From: Stephanodiscus triporus
Taxonomy: Eukaryota; Bacillariophyta; Thalassiosirophyceae; Thalassiosirales; Thalassiosiraceae
DNA length: 17,081 bases
Assembly: GCA_036939755.1 (NCBI GenBank)
Contig: JALLAZ010000447.1
Coordinates: 1-17,081, forward strand
Direction: 5' to 3'
Every line of letters starts with the position of its first letter. Positions within the stretch are counted from its first letter, which is position 1. The notes under the pieces are model-generated. The model searched no databases. It was given only the letters and a program-made list of their open reading frames with translations, and was not told the DNA's origin. Shown piece after piece: positions 1-8,848 of this stretch. The translations under genes were made by a program, and so were the position numbers.

Positions 1-385
1 GAGTTGAGTTGTCTCTCTGACACTCTGTCTATTTCTGTTTTGTTCCCGCGAAAAAAAAAATTTTAATAAGGGAGCGGCGAGCGAGGGGATCTTGGGTCGT
101 AAGTAGGAATAGTACAACAAGCCACTTACGCAACTCACGCAATCCTTTCGCCTCATCTCTGTTTTCTGTTATCGCCCTCCCAGCTTCATGTGTTTCATAT
201 CATTCCACGAATTCCCTCGCCAATTCGATTTGCTAAAGGACAAGGGCGAATTTTAGGCGATGAGCACTTTCTCGTTTATTTTTGTCCCCAAACCAACCAA
301 CCCTCCTCATCTCACAAAGTGCATCGCAACAAACTCCTCCATTAATTCTTTCCTGATATCAACAAAACTAACAACTACCACCAAG
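1..385. other. 5' flank and leader of the zinc-ribbon gene
   Basis: No gene is seen before the first coding region. There is a short A/T run near 50-65. The stretch 260-385 is open in the frame of the downstream gene (ATG at 260), but it reads as a Thr/Ser/Asn-rich leader of low complexity. It ends in an A/C-rich context directly before the ATG at 386, as expected of a 5' untranslated region. It could still encode a 42-residue N-terminal extension. Confidence 0.5.
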
Positions 386-2390
386 ATGCCGGCCGATAGT
401 AAAGCCGCCGACTCCGATGACGCCATGCGAGTATCCGCCAACAACCTGACAATTCAGTTGTTCCGTACCGTGAGGGATGTGTTCAGCAATAACGAGGAAG
501 AGAAGGCTCCGCCCCCACTTCTGTCGCCTAGTGACAATAGAGGCAATATTGCCCAGAAGTTGATGGAGGGATATAAATTCCATGGGGGCGTTTGCGCCAA
601 GTGTATTAACCCGCTCATGTCGTACAAAGGAAAGGTTTCGTGCATCATGTGCATGAAGGCGGAGGATACGAGGCGGAGCACACAAGGCGCCGACGCATCA
701 GAATCATTGAGTTATATCGCCACGGCGCTTGCATCGCCGAATGGATCCGATTTGTCCGCAGAGAAGAGGGCGAAGGACAAATATGTTAGCAAGGAGATGT
801 CGCAGTTCTATGAAAGGTATTTAAGATGATGCTTCAGTCAATACGTAAACTGTTCGAATCTATTCTGACCCACCTATGATTCTTAATCTTTTCACAATCA
901 GACGCTCCAACGCGAACCTTACATACACGGCAAAATTGCTCGATGGATATCACATGCATAGCCAAATATGCTCAGAATGTGACATGCCCATGATGAAATA
1001 CGAGGATTCGGTAACTTGCGTCATCTGCCCCCCAAAAGTTAAGGAGGTTGCCAGGAGCGTGAACGTGACTATTGTCGAGTCCCCAAAAGAAGAACAGGTA
1101 CGTTTACTGTGCTCATCGTTTCCTTCTCTCAAAGCCGTATCGGAAAATCATCATCATCCTTTCACATAATGAATTGACAGTTGACCACAGCAGAAATTAC
1201 TGTACAGAGGCTGCGCGGGGTGCCCCCTAAGGATGAGGATATCGAACGTGAGCTGGAGAAGGCAGAAATCGAATTGCTAAAATTGATGAAGGTATGTGAT
1301 GAAAATTGTGTGTATTGGTAGTTAGTTATTATCATTCTTTCTCATGACCGTATGAATCGGCAGTCCAACAGTTTTGGCGAGACGATTCAATCCTTCTTTA
1401 TCAATAAAAAGGCGGAAAGGGGTGCCAAGAACAAGGTCAAAGAAGGTTTCGATGGTCGTGTCAACAAGGTCGCCGAAGGGGTCGCAACTAAAATGCCGGT
1501 AATTGACAAAGAGCCATTGGGGGCTGACGAGCCAACCAAGAACGCAGATTGGAATCCCATGATTCCTCCCACTTCTTCATGCGTTCCTGTCACTACTCCT
1601 GTTGTCCCTGTGACTCCTACATTTAAGGCGTCCATTAATTGCAACTTCGGCGATTCGTTTTTATCCCCATTGAAGCGTATGTTTGAAAGTAAATTTGCTC
1701 CTGTTGCTAAAACAAGTGATGATCGCAATGAAGCCAAGGAACGTATTTCTCGACTTATCGAAAAGGGATGGGTAGTGTCTGCTGAATCCTGCCCTAAGTG
1801 TGACTTACTCATGTTCACTATGGCTGAAATGCAGCACTGCGTACTGTGTGGACTGATGTCAGAAAGCACATTTGTCACAGTAGATCCGGGATTGAATGAC
1901 CTCGATGTGAATTCTTTCCTCGATTCTCCGTTGGCTTCTTATGTCACTAGGCCCAACGCAAAGGAGGTCGAAGTGCAATGTGCCAAAACATTGTCGAATC
2001 CGACCACCTTCACGCATGCATCGAAAACCTCAAAAGAAGCGTTGTATACGTAGCAAGTTCCGATCCGAGCCGCTTGGACTGTGCACCAGAGTCCAATCGA
2101 AACACTGGAATGAACCACCTGAGTCGCTTGAACCACCTGGCAATGATGATGGAAAAACACCCAAAGATAATGCTCCAAGGGTCCCATTTGCTGATCCTGT
2201 GTTAGACAGTGAGAACATTCATTACGCATCGAATGTACTAACGCCACTGACCACCGATGTGACAGCATTTCGCAGTAAGATGCGCGCACCCGCACCATAT
2301 TATCACTCAGCAAATGATTACATGATGCGAAGCAATTATGACAAAATGCATCGGGCCAAGAAGGCAATGGATGCGCTTGGACAAAACTAA
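386..2390 (+). CDS. Protein with three p27-autoantigen (SSSCA1/ZNRD2-type) zinc ribbons
   Basis: Spliced gene. Exons 386-816, 902-1097, 1181-1291 and 1364 onward are joined by GT-AG introns of 85, 83 and 72 bp, and the reading frame is kept at each junction. Three segments share the pattern (K/R)L(M/L/I)-x-G(Y/W), then C-x2-C-x12-C-x2-C. The cysteines fall at about residues 70/73/86/89, 167/170/183/186 and 389/392/405/408, with identical spacing. This is the pattern of the Auto_anti-p27 zinc-ribbon family, whose human member has one copy; its molecular role is not well defined. Between copies 2 and 3 lie a charged probable helix (about 210-246) and a Pro/Thr/Val-rich stretch. The frame stops at 2051-2053. 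A plausible hydrophilic C-terminal frame continues to 2390 in another phase and would be joined by a 46-bp intron (2044-2089, gtatac...ccag), giving about 572 aa instead of 475. The start at 386 was preferred for its context; 260 is the alternative. Zinc binding is inferred from the cysteine pattern. Confidence 0.66.
817..901 (+). other. Intron 1 of the zinc-ribbon gene
   Basis: GTATTT donor and ...CACAATCAG acceptor, 85 bp. Splicing restores the frame of the second zinc ribbon and splits an Arg codon. Confidence 0.75.
1098..1180 (+). other. Intron 2 of the zinc-ribbon gene
   Basis: GTACGT donor and TTGACAG acceptor, 83 bp, phase 0. Confidence 0.75.
1292..1363 (+). other. Intron 3 of the zinc-ribbon gene
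   Basis: GTATGT donor and ATCGGCAG acceptor, 72 bp, phase 0. It joins a short 37-codon charged exon to the exon carrying the third ribbon. Confidence 0.75.
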
Positions 2391-4003
2391 AAGAGTCAGA
2401 GATTGTACATGGAATGTTGATATCGAATTAATGAGTTTTTAGTGAAAGCGGTGGGTTGAGCTGGTGGAAGTTGGCTTCGTTCCTTCCTTGAACAGCTAGG
2501 AAGGTAAGTGCACCTAGGTAGTTCTGTAACAGTAACACATTTGCTAAAAAATGGCTACAATATTTACTATGGTATCTAGTGCTTTGCTCTCTTGGCTAGT
2601 TCTTACTCTCAGGGAACCCCATATTGTCCTCCCTCGGCGGAGTTTACTGATCACTGCTGATTGCATCATTCCAGCACCTAAAGTGCCGGCACAATCAAAT
2701 CTGGAACAAACTGTCTACCACCTCAACAATAAATAGCAACAAGTTAATGGTGACAGCTGAGCTGCCACAGACTCAGTTAGCATCTCTGCAGCCTACTCTG
2801 TCAAAAAAGAGAAAATAATTGGTGTCATAGAAATTCAGATCCTGTGAGTAGCTATTTGTTAAGATACATCATTATGGTATAACTGTATACATTAATTTGA
2901 CCTCAGTTGAAAACTCAGTTCCTGAACACTGACAATTTTAGGCGTCTCCAACTCCCACTACTACTACAACTTATTATCACCCACGAGGTCGCCACTGCCT
3001 CAAAAATGTTAGGGGTACACTTCTCTCCTGCACTGGGAATTCCTCTACCCATGTGAAATATATGGCCAAGAAGGGATTACACTTGGTTGACTGCTGTCTC
3101 TGTACCAAGCCTGTCTCCCGGGACAACACATGGCCGAGTTTATTTACCTTCAACAGCTTTACCCAGTCATCCAAGATGAAAATTGTTCATAGGACAAGGA
3201 AGCTGCTTCTGCACTTTTGGACAAGTAAGATGGCTTTGCGTTGAAGCCTAAAAATATCATCAACCATTGCAAAAATAATCAAAATGACCCAAAGGCCCAA
3301 GACCCAATCTACCATCTTCTTGCACATGGCCAACTTGGATGAAATGAAAATGATCATGAATGCTTAAATGCTTAGAAAAATCATTGAGCCACCTGGATCT
3401 GGATGTGGCAGCCATTTGCAGTTTAGCTCTTCTAAACCCAACTGCAAGGGATTAGTAATCTATTTTCTGTCACAACAACAAAACACTATCGCTATCGCAG
3501 CACCCATTGTCCCATGGCTGCCTTGGTGCTCCCCAGACTGCGTCAAGCATTTAAAAAAACAGCCAAGACAATCGACCGTCATCTGTCATTTCTGCTTGTG
3601 AAGGACACCATGGATAGAGATGGGATGTCCCTACAATTCAACTGACACCATGGTTTGGTAGCTAGCTTGGTCAGCAAGTTGTAGAGTTGTGTAAGTACTT
3701 ACGTGTATACAAAAAAGGATTAATTGTAAGAAATCTATGAATAAATTAATTTGTCTGTGGGTAATTTTTCCCCGTGAGCAATAATTTATCCCTCCCCAGT
3801 ACAACATCTATCACGTTGTAGTAGATAACTTGAGATCTGTCTTTAGCACACACAGCATCATCTCTGAATAGAAGGGAGGTGTTCAATTGAGTGTGGGATA
3901 TTAGCATGACTCTTTGATAAGAAACGACTGAGGTACCAATGAGTTCTCAGATAGGTGCAACTTTTTTGTTAAATGCAAACGGCTAATAGTATGGTAGAGT
4001 ATG
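2391..4003. other. AT-rich intergenic region with no convincing gene
   Basis: Only short open frames (about 60-80 codons) occur here, and none has a recognisable intact domain. Stops are frequent in all frames. A degraded retroelement-like stretch is listed separately. The region 3600-4003 shows nothing beyond AT-rich DNA. Confidence 0.5.
3003..3245 (+). pseudogene. Possible decayed reverse-transcriptase C-terminal fragment
   Basis: Reading from about 3006, the frame gives a leucine-Gly-Val-x-(F/L)-S-P opening, then a KKG-L-H-x-V-D-C stretch and a K-P-V-S-R-D-N-T-W stretch. This order resembles the region after the polymerase domain in reverse-transcriptase-like proteins repeated in diatom genomes (L-G-V-x-L-x-P, then K-x-W-x-D, then R-x-x-x-W). 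A neighbouring frame carries a plausible continuation near 3130-3170, suggesting frameshift decay. No intact catalytic domain is present. The match is from memory of the family pattern and is weak. Confidence 0.22.
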
Positions 4004-4152
4004 TGCGTACTCAAGACCCCATGTCTAGGTCTAGACCCTATGTCTAAGCGTAGACTCTAGGTCATGGTCTAGACATGGGGTCTAGACCTAGACCTAGGGT
4101 CTACGCGTAGACATTGGGTCTAGACCTAGACATGGGTCTAAAAAGTACGTAA
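4004..4152. repeat. Foldback hairpin made of GTCTAGAC-type words
   Basis: The left arm 4014-4063 (50 nt) pairs with the right arm 4091-4139 (49 nt), differing by three substitutions and one indel around a 27-nt spacer. Both arms and the spacer are built from recurring AGACC, GTCTAGAC and CCTAGG words, many themselves palindromic. Weaker pairing continues outward (TGCGTACT near 4004 against AGTACGTA near 4145). It could be a small foldback or MITE-like element, or a fragment of a palindromic satellite. No target duplication is evident. Confidence 0.7.
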
Positions 4153-4153
4153 G

Positions 4154-4498
4154 CAAATAATACTGGCTATGAAAAGACACTACTTCTTGTGTCACCCCCC
4201 ACCGGTCTCCATTGCAAAGTGGACTTCAAGCTACTTCAAGCCCGGCATCGAAATCCCTCAAGTCCATTATCTGTGTCTGAACTCGCGCCCAACGAATATT
4301 TGTTTTCTCTTCTCTGGCCTGTGCTGTATGTTTTCTGTTTTTGTGAGTCAGTGCTGACGCATCGGCATCGCCTCGTTGTCTGAAGACTGGGGCATCAAAG
4401 AGTTCCCACGTGAATGCATTGTCTATTTTTCACGAAAGAAAAAAATTGTTGGGTCTGGGAAACTCACACGCCTACAAGAGAGGGATAAAAACAAAAGT
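4154..4498. other. Intergenic spacer between two repeat elements
   Basis: Two overlapping small plus-strand frames (about 4169-4383) exist but look random: Cys/Phe-rich, with no domain and no splice support. Nothing else is recognised. Confidence 0.4.
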
Positions 4499-5174
4499 AC
4501 CAGTGTAAAACTGCACTGAATACAATATTTTTGATGATTGTTTTTTTGTTGTCATGACGTAAATACACCATAAAACCTTGACATATTAGGCAACTATTAG
4601 GGACATACATCCCTAATGATGAAGATGTGAGCTTATTGGAACAGATTGTAGCCGACAAGGGCCGGTTCAGTGACGAGTCAGATCTATGTAGAAATAGTAC
4701 ATACAAAAAACAATTCAAAACACGATTTTGCTGGTTGTTTTGATCTGTTTGATGACCAAGGCGGCCGCCCAAGATGATGCATCGTGCATCGCCCGATACA
4801 GCATGCTCAGGGTTTCACTTGAAGCTACTGGATGCCGCCTCCGGGCAAGAATTCTTTGCGCCGTATCACTCTGGCGGCTGCCATGGTCACCGGTTGATGG
4901 CCTACACAACAAAACACAACTTTTAGCTACCGCTTATGGTAGAAAACCCGGCGAGTCGAAGATGATGCAACTGAGACAATGTTTACGACTATTATGTTCA
5001 TTATTTAATGGGAAGACCTAATGCTGTTAAGATTCTCTAATACTAAATCGAGTATGCTCTTCAATTTAATGCCGGTGGGCGAAGCACAGATGATAGTCTT
5101 TGATGTCTATGAGAAAAAAAAACAATTCAATTTAGTCAGCGCCAACTAATATGTCAGTGCAGTTTTACACTGGT
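4499..5174. mobile_element. Non-autonomous DNA transposon (MITE-like) with 21-bp perfect TIRs
   Basis: The ends 4499-4519 (begins ACCAGTGTAAAACTGCACTG) and 5154-5174 are perfect inverted copies of 21 bp. Inside them the ends stay loosely similar, each with a GATTGTTTTTTT-like tract followed by TCATGAC/TCATAGAC. If the terminus is placed at CCAGTG, both flanks read TA (4498-4499 and 5174-5175), which is the target duplication of Tc1/mariner-type elements. The interior, about 0.65 kb, has no transposase. A minus-strand frame crosses the left end and a 97-codon plus frame lies at 4728-5021; neither resembles a known protein. The family assignment is inference; the inverted ends are directly visible. 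Confidence 0.62.
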
Positions 5175-5214
5175 AACAGCACTTTTAGGGAGCAATTTTC
5201 AGAGTAAAAAAATG

Positions 5215-5289
5215 GTGTGTATATTCTAAAAGCAACATTGTAGGCAGAAGCAAATGAAAATACAAATACTCAATGTGTGTATATTCTAA
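5215..5289 (+). repeat. 15-bp direct repeat spaced by 60 bp
   Basis: GTGTGTATATTCTAA occurs exactly at 5215-5229 and 5275-5289, just outside the right end of the MITE-like element and near the 3' end of the minus-strand membrane-protein gene. Its function is unknown. Confidence 0.6.
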
Positions 5290-5351
5290 CAGACGACTCT
5301 TTACACTATGTTCACAGAATCCATTCAACACTATGTCATGGATACCAAAGC

Positions 5352-6463
5352 TTAGACCAATAAAAATATAGGCTTTTCCACCTCCTTTTCCTCCTCCTCC
5401 TCCACCTCGGATTCAAGAAAATATACCTCTGCACAAATATCAATAATTGCACATGCTATCCAAAGTGAACATGATAACAAATCGGAGTGCGTATCCAACC
5501 AACCAGATTCCAACGTAGTCATCTCTATGTAAGACGTGATAAGCTGCCATGATTGATACCATAACGTAAGAAGAGTCCAAACCAGGCCAAGGGCAAATAC
5601 ACACAAAAGTGACAAAAACTCACATCAATGAGACATCCTCCGAGAAAACACATCCTACTAAAAAGGAAGAAGTAATGTCCATCATAGGTCTCTCCCATCT
5701 CGTCAATGTCCTGACGTTGTCTCCTGATCATGACGTACGCCTCGAGTAGGTACATGTGACAGCTTAGGAAATTCCAAAATCCCTCCATATCGGTCGTGTC
5801 GCTCACTGCGCTCAAGACTCCGGCGATCCCAGCGAATATCATGAAAACATCGACCCATTCGCAGTAATACAGTAGGTCAGCGAAGCCGCACACGACGAAG
5901 AAGGCACCGCCCAACATGCCGTACAACGTCGAATAATCCCAGTAGTGCTCCCTCATGTCATCGACAACATGTCCCATCGTCTTGTCCAGGTTCTTCTTCT
6001 CCCAGTGCGTCCATGCAACGTCGTCGTCCGCCTCCAAAATATCGTCGGGGAAGATGTGGTCGACGCGCGAGAAGCGTTCCCAAGCGAGGTCCACCAACGC
6101 GCATTTGAGGTAAAATATCGCCCCGACAATGAATGTGAAATGGCCCAGCCACATGGCGGCATTCGACCCCTTCCACCGGAGATACCAATGCTCCCTCGAA
6201 GGCGGACGCGATGTCGTTTTCGTCCCGAGTCCATCACGCCGAGGATTGTCGCCGTCCGTCTTCGCCCCCGGCGTCTTGTCTACGAGAAACACAGATTCTG
6301 GATAACAGTGGTACTCAAAGTCGAAAGAACCATATTCTCTTCTGTACGTCGGACTGTGACACGAATCTGTGCATGTCGTCTCGACAGTGTCGTCGTCGCC
6401 TCGGCCGTTAATCTTCAGCACGTCGTTGGCCATGACCAAGTCTTGGTTCTCTTGCGGGGGCAT
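5352..6463 (-). CDS. Multi-span membrane protein of unknown function
   Basis: Two exons on the minus strand, 6463-5624 and 5543-5352, are joined across an 80-bp phase-0 intron (GTGAGT...CATGGCAG). The product is about 343 aa. Residues 1-100 are hydrophilic with several Cys and acidic stretches and no signal peptide. Hydrophobic segments follow at about 102-124, 179-200, 203-221, 228-246, 263-286 and 302-322, so four to six membrane spans are likely. A second acidic, Asp-rich loop lies at about 139-172. The C-terminus ends in a Glu-rich run (about 325-337). The intron falls within a predicted membrane segment, and reading through it would still give a hydrophobic tail, so a retained-intron isoform ending at 5525 is possible. 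I recognise no family. The gene is divergent from ERO1. Confidence 0.72.
5544..5623 (-). other. Intron of the membrane-protein gene
   Basis: Minus-strand GTGAGT donor and TGGCAG acceptor, 80 bp, phase 0. The unspliced frame stays open almost to the acceptor and stops just past it, near 5525. Confidence 0.75.
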
Positions 6464-7270
6464 GATTTATGAGCTACCTGTGTGGTAATAATATGATGAA
6501 GAACAATATTATGAACCCATAATAATTTCTTTATTGGACATGGTGGTTTGTTCTGCCGAATGGAAGGCAGGCATGACACAGGAGTAACCCGGATTTACGT
6601 TCGAACCCATAAAAGATATCGGGAGGAGAAATAATGTGGGAAGCCGCACCCTCCGGTGTCGAAATCGGAAATTTTTTGAGAACCGAATCCCCGGAACGTC
6701 GAATTGACGTGGTAAATAAATTAGATCCATGTGTACTGAATTCCTTCCTACATCTGTTCTTTTTTCTGTCAATTATTTCCGTACGACTTACTTCACGTCA
6801 CATTGACGTGGCAAAAAAAATAAGTAGAGAGTAGAGTACTACTCCTACACATCATGCCTTTCCATAATTAGGAGTTTGTAAAAGAAGTATGGTATTGTAA
6901 AAAGAAAAATATTGCACTCTTTCATCCTAATATGATTTATGCTAGGATTTTGAAAGTATTTTTATGATATTTATTTACCCCTAGTTACCCTAATTACTAA
7001 AGTCTTCTTTATTCGTACCAATTCCTACACACAGTAATGCAAGATCTAGGTGGTAGGTAATATTTTGGGGGACTTAATGGGGGGGGGACGAGCTCCCCCC
7101 CTTGTATCATAATCCCTCACAACAATCCGTTTGTGTTGTTCCTCCGTCCCGCCCCCATCATCCTCCATCCCCCCGCCCCCCCATCCTCGCCGACCGCCGT
7201 TCGCAACGCAACGGTCCCCTCCTACCCTATCCCGCCGCTGGGCAATAATAACAACAAAGACCGACCAACG
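6464..7270. other. Divergent intergenic region between the membrane-protein and ERO1 genes
   Basis: The region holds no gene. It is AT-rich at 6830-7050, then abruptly becomes C-rich toward the ERO1 start. A G-run facing a C-run around GAGCTC (7079-7101) could form a short hairpin. Open frames at 6509-6834 have no recognisable content. The stretch 7133-7270 is open in the ERO1 frame but reads as Pro-rich low complexity and is taken as leader. Confidence 0.5.
6704..6810. promoter_or_regulatory. Cluster of three TGACGT (CRE-like) sites
   Basis: TTGACGTGG lies at 6704-6712. CACGTCA (6794-6800) and TGACGTG (6804-6810) form a 7-bp inverted pair around CAT. TGACGT/ACGTCA hexamers are the bZIP-bound CO2/cAMP-responsive elements described upstream of a diatom carbonic anhydrase gene. 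Here they sit between two divergent genes, about 460-570 bp from the ERO1 start and 240-350 bp from the other. Function is inferred only from the motif and its clustering. Confidence 0.35.
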
Positions 7271-8688
7271 ATGCCCCGCGCTCTGTTATTCGCCACCTTG
7301 GCGGCGGGCGCCCATCATCTCGGCCGCGCTTTCTCGCCAGCCCCCCGGCCCGCCCTCCCCCGCGCGACGGGCGCGCGATGTCGTTCGTCGTCGCCGCGCC
7401 CAACCCCCGGCGTCGTCGTCGTCGTCGGACGCATCGCCGCGTCCGCCGCGACCCTCCACGACGAGTCGCTCGCCCCTGGCATAGTCGCGATCGACGCCGC
7501 CCTGCCCAGCCTGTCCCCCCTCCTCGCCGAGCTGCGCTCCCTCCCCTACTTCCGTCTATTCTCCGTGGACATGCTCGCGTCGTGCGAGTACCTGCCCCAG
7601 GAGCTGTTCGAGTGCTACACCGAGTCGTGCGAGATCTACCCCGCCGACGACGGCGACGTCCCAAACGACATCCGGTCCGCGGACTCGGAGGAGCACGACT
7701 TCGAGCTGGACGGCTGGGCGAGGTGGGACATGCCCTCGGACGACTATTACGACACCCTCCTCTTCCCGGAGGACTACACCGGCTACGACGGGTCGGACGT
7801 TTGGCGGTTCATCCACGAAAGGATCGGCTTCCACGGGGGAGACATGGGCGCGGACGAGTACGACGCCGACGACTGGAAGGCGGACTTCAACAAGGTGAGT
7901 CAGTCGACAGATTATCATTATATACAAATCGTACCTTCTACTACACGAGGAGAAATATGTCGTCTTTCCGCCATCGCAGTCACCCGATCGACGGGCGGCT
8001 GGTATGGCAATTTTCGATATCGTCGTGCCCTCCTCTTCAAATATTATTTCGCGTCTAACCAACATGCCTTGCGCAGGCCGTGAGCGGATTGCACGCCATG
8101 GTGTCGGCGCAGGTCGTCAGGGGCATGCGGGAGAAGGACGGGGGCATCGATCCGGACAAGTACTCGTGGACGGATCCGGACGTCGAATACCGACGACGGC
8201 TCGGGCCGGACGGGGAGAATCCGGAGGCAGTCGAGAACATGTACTTCACCGCGATGCTGCTGTTGTCGGGCGTGCGCGCCGCCCGCGATCGACTGCTCTC
8301 GGACTGCGACGCCGGCAAGATCGGGGACGAGAGCGCATGTCGCACTTTGCGTTCCATCCTCTCCCATCCCCTGTTGGACGATCCGAGCATCGAGGCGGCG
8401 TCATCCAGGCTCCGGGGACACGCCCTCAAGGACACCAACAGCTTGTGGGAGGCGCGCATGCGCACCAGGGACCTGATAAGGATCATGAACTGCGTCCAGT
8501 GCAACAAGTGCAGATTTCACGGCAAGATCTCGACTTTGGGGCTGAGCACCGCGTTGCAGCTCGCGGTGGGCCATCGGGGCATGGGGGGGGACGTGGCGAA
8601 GATCCATCGCGTGGAGCTGGCGGCATTGCTTACTGCCGTGGGGAAATTCTCTAGCGGGATCGAATTGTGCTTGGAAATGCAATCATGA
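7271..8688 (+). CDS. ERO1: ERO1-family thiol oxidase (endoplasmic reticulum oxidoreductin) with plastid-like leader
   Basis: Two exons, 7271-7894 and 8077-8688, are joined by a 182-bp phase-0 intron (AAG|GTGAGT...TTGCGCAG), giving 411 aa. ERO1 is an FAD enzyme that oxidises protein disulfide isomerase and passes electrons to O2. The whole family pattern is visible: FRLFSVDMLASCEYL (about 94-108); the shuttle pair C115-x4-C120; YTGYDGSDVWRFIHE (about 169-183), which carries FAD-contact Thr and Trp; SGLHAMVSA (211-219) with FAD-contact Ser and His; an N-P-x-x-V-E-N-M-Y-F segment; and the active-site C347-VQ-C350-NK-C353 followed by R-F-H-G-K and GLSTAL. The usual Trp in R-L-W-G-K is His here. 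The start at 7271 gives a hydrophobic signal-like segment (about 4-20) ending A20|F21. About 40 residues follow that are rich in Ser, Pro, Ala and Arg, with no acidic residue until about 64. That is the form of a diatom bipartite plastid presequence, though a plain ER signal is not excluded. The N-terminal cysteine cluster of animal and fungal ERO1 is reduced. Confidence 0.9.
7895..8076 (+). other. Intron of ERO1
   Basis: GTGAGT donor, TGCCTTGCGCAG acceptor, 182 bp, phase 0. Splicing joins the FAD-site half to the AVSGLHA segment exactly as expected for the family. Confidence 0.85.
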
Positions 8689-8848
8689 TCACGATAAAAT
8701 ATGTATGCGGACATTGCATTTTGTTTCGTGCTACTATCACCTCTTATTATGTCTAACCCATAATTACTTTAGATAAAACAATTATAACTAGATAGCTAAA
8801 TAATAGTCCCCGCATATCACTGGCTCCTCACTGGCAAAGCACGACCTC
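8689..8848. other. Convergent 3' spacer between ERO1 and the carbonic-anhydrase-like gene
   Basis: 160 bp of AT-rich DNA between two stop codons must hold both polyadenylation regions. No other feature is seen. Confidence 0.5.

Noticed and set aside
4014..4140. CRISPR-like or satellite array
   Set aside because: The units are inverted rather than evenly spaced direct repeats and there are no unique spacers. A foldback structure explains it better.
4169..4383. Two overlapping small plus-strand frames
   Set aside because: They are Cys/Phe-rich with no splice support, conserved motif or favourable start context.
4728..5021. 97-codon frame inside the MITE-like element
   Set aside because: It shows no transposase motif or known domain, and its length is within chance.
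5945..6472. 175-codon plus-strand frame opposite the membrane protein
   Set aside because: It is an antisense shadow of exon 1; composition is random and no domain is seen.
6595..6625. TTCGAACCC, resembling a tRNA T-loop on the minus strand
   Set aside because: The flanking bases do not form a T-arm stem and no acceptor or anticodon arms could be found.
7227..8065. Long Arg/Pro-rich frames on both strands over ERO1
   Set aside because: They are shadows of the GC-rich ERO1 coding sequence: arginine and proline runs, with no domain.
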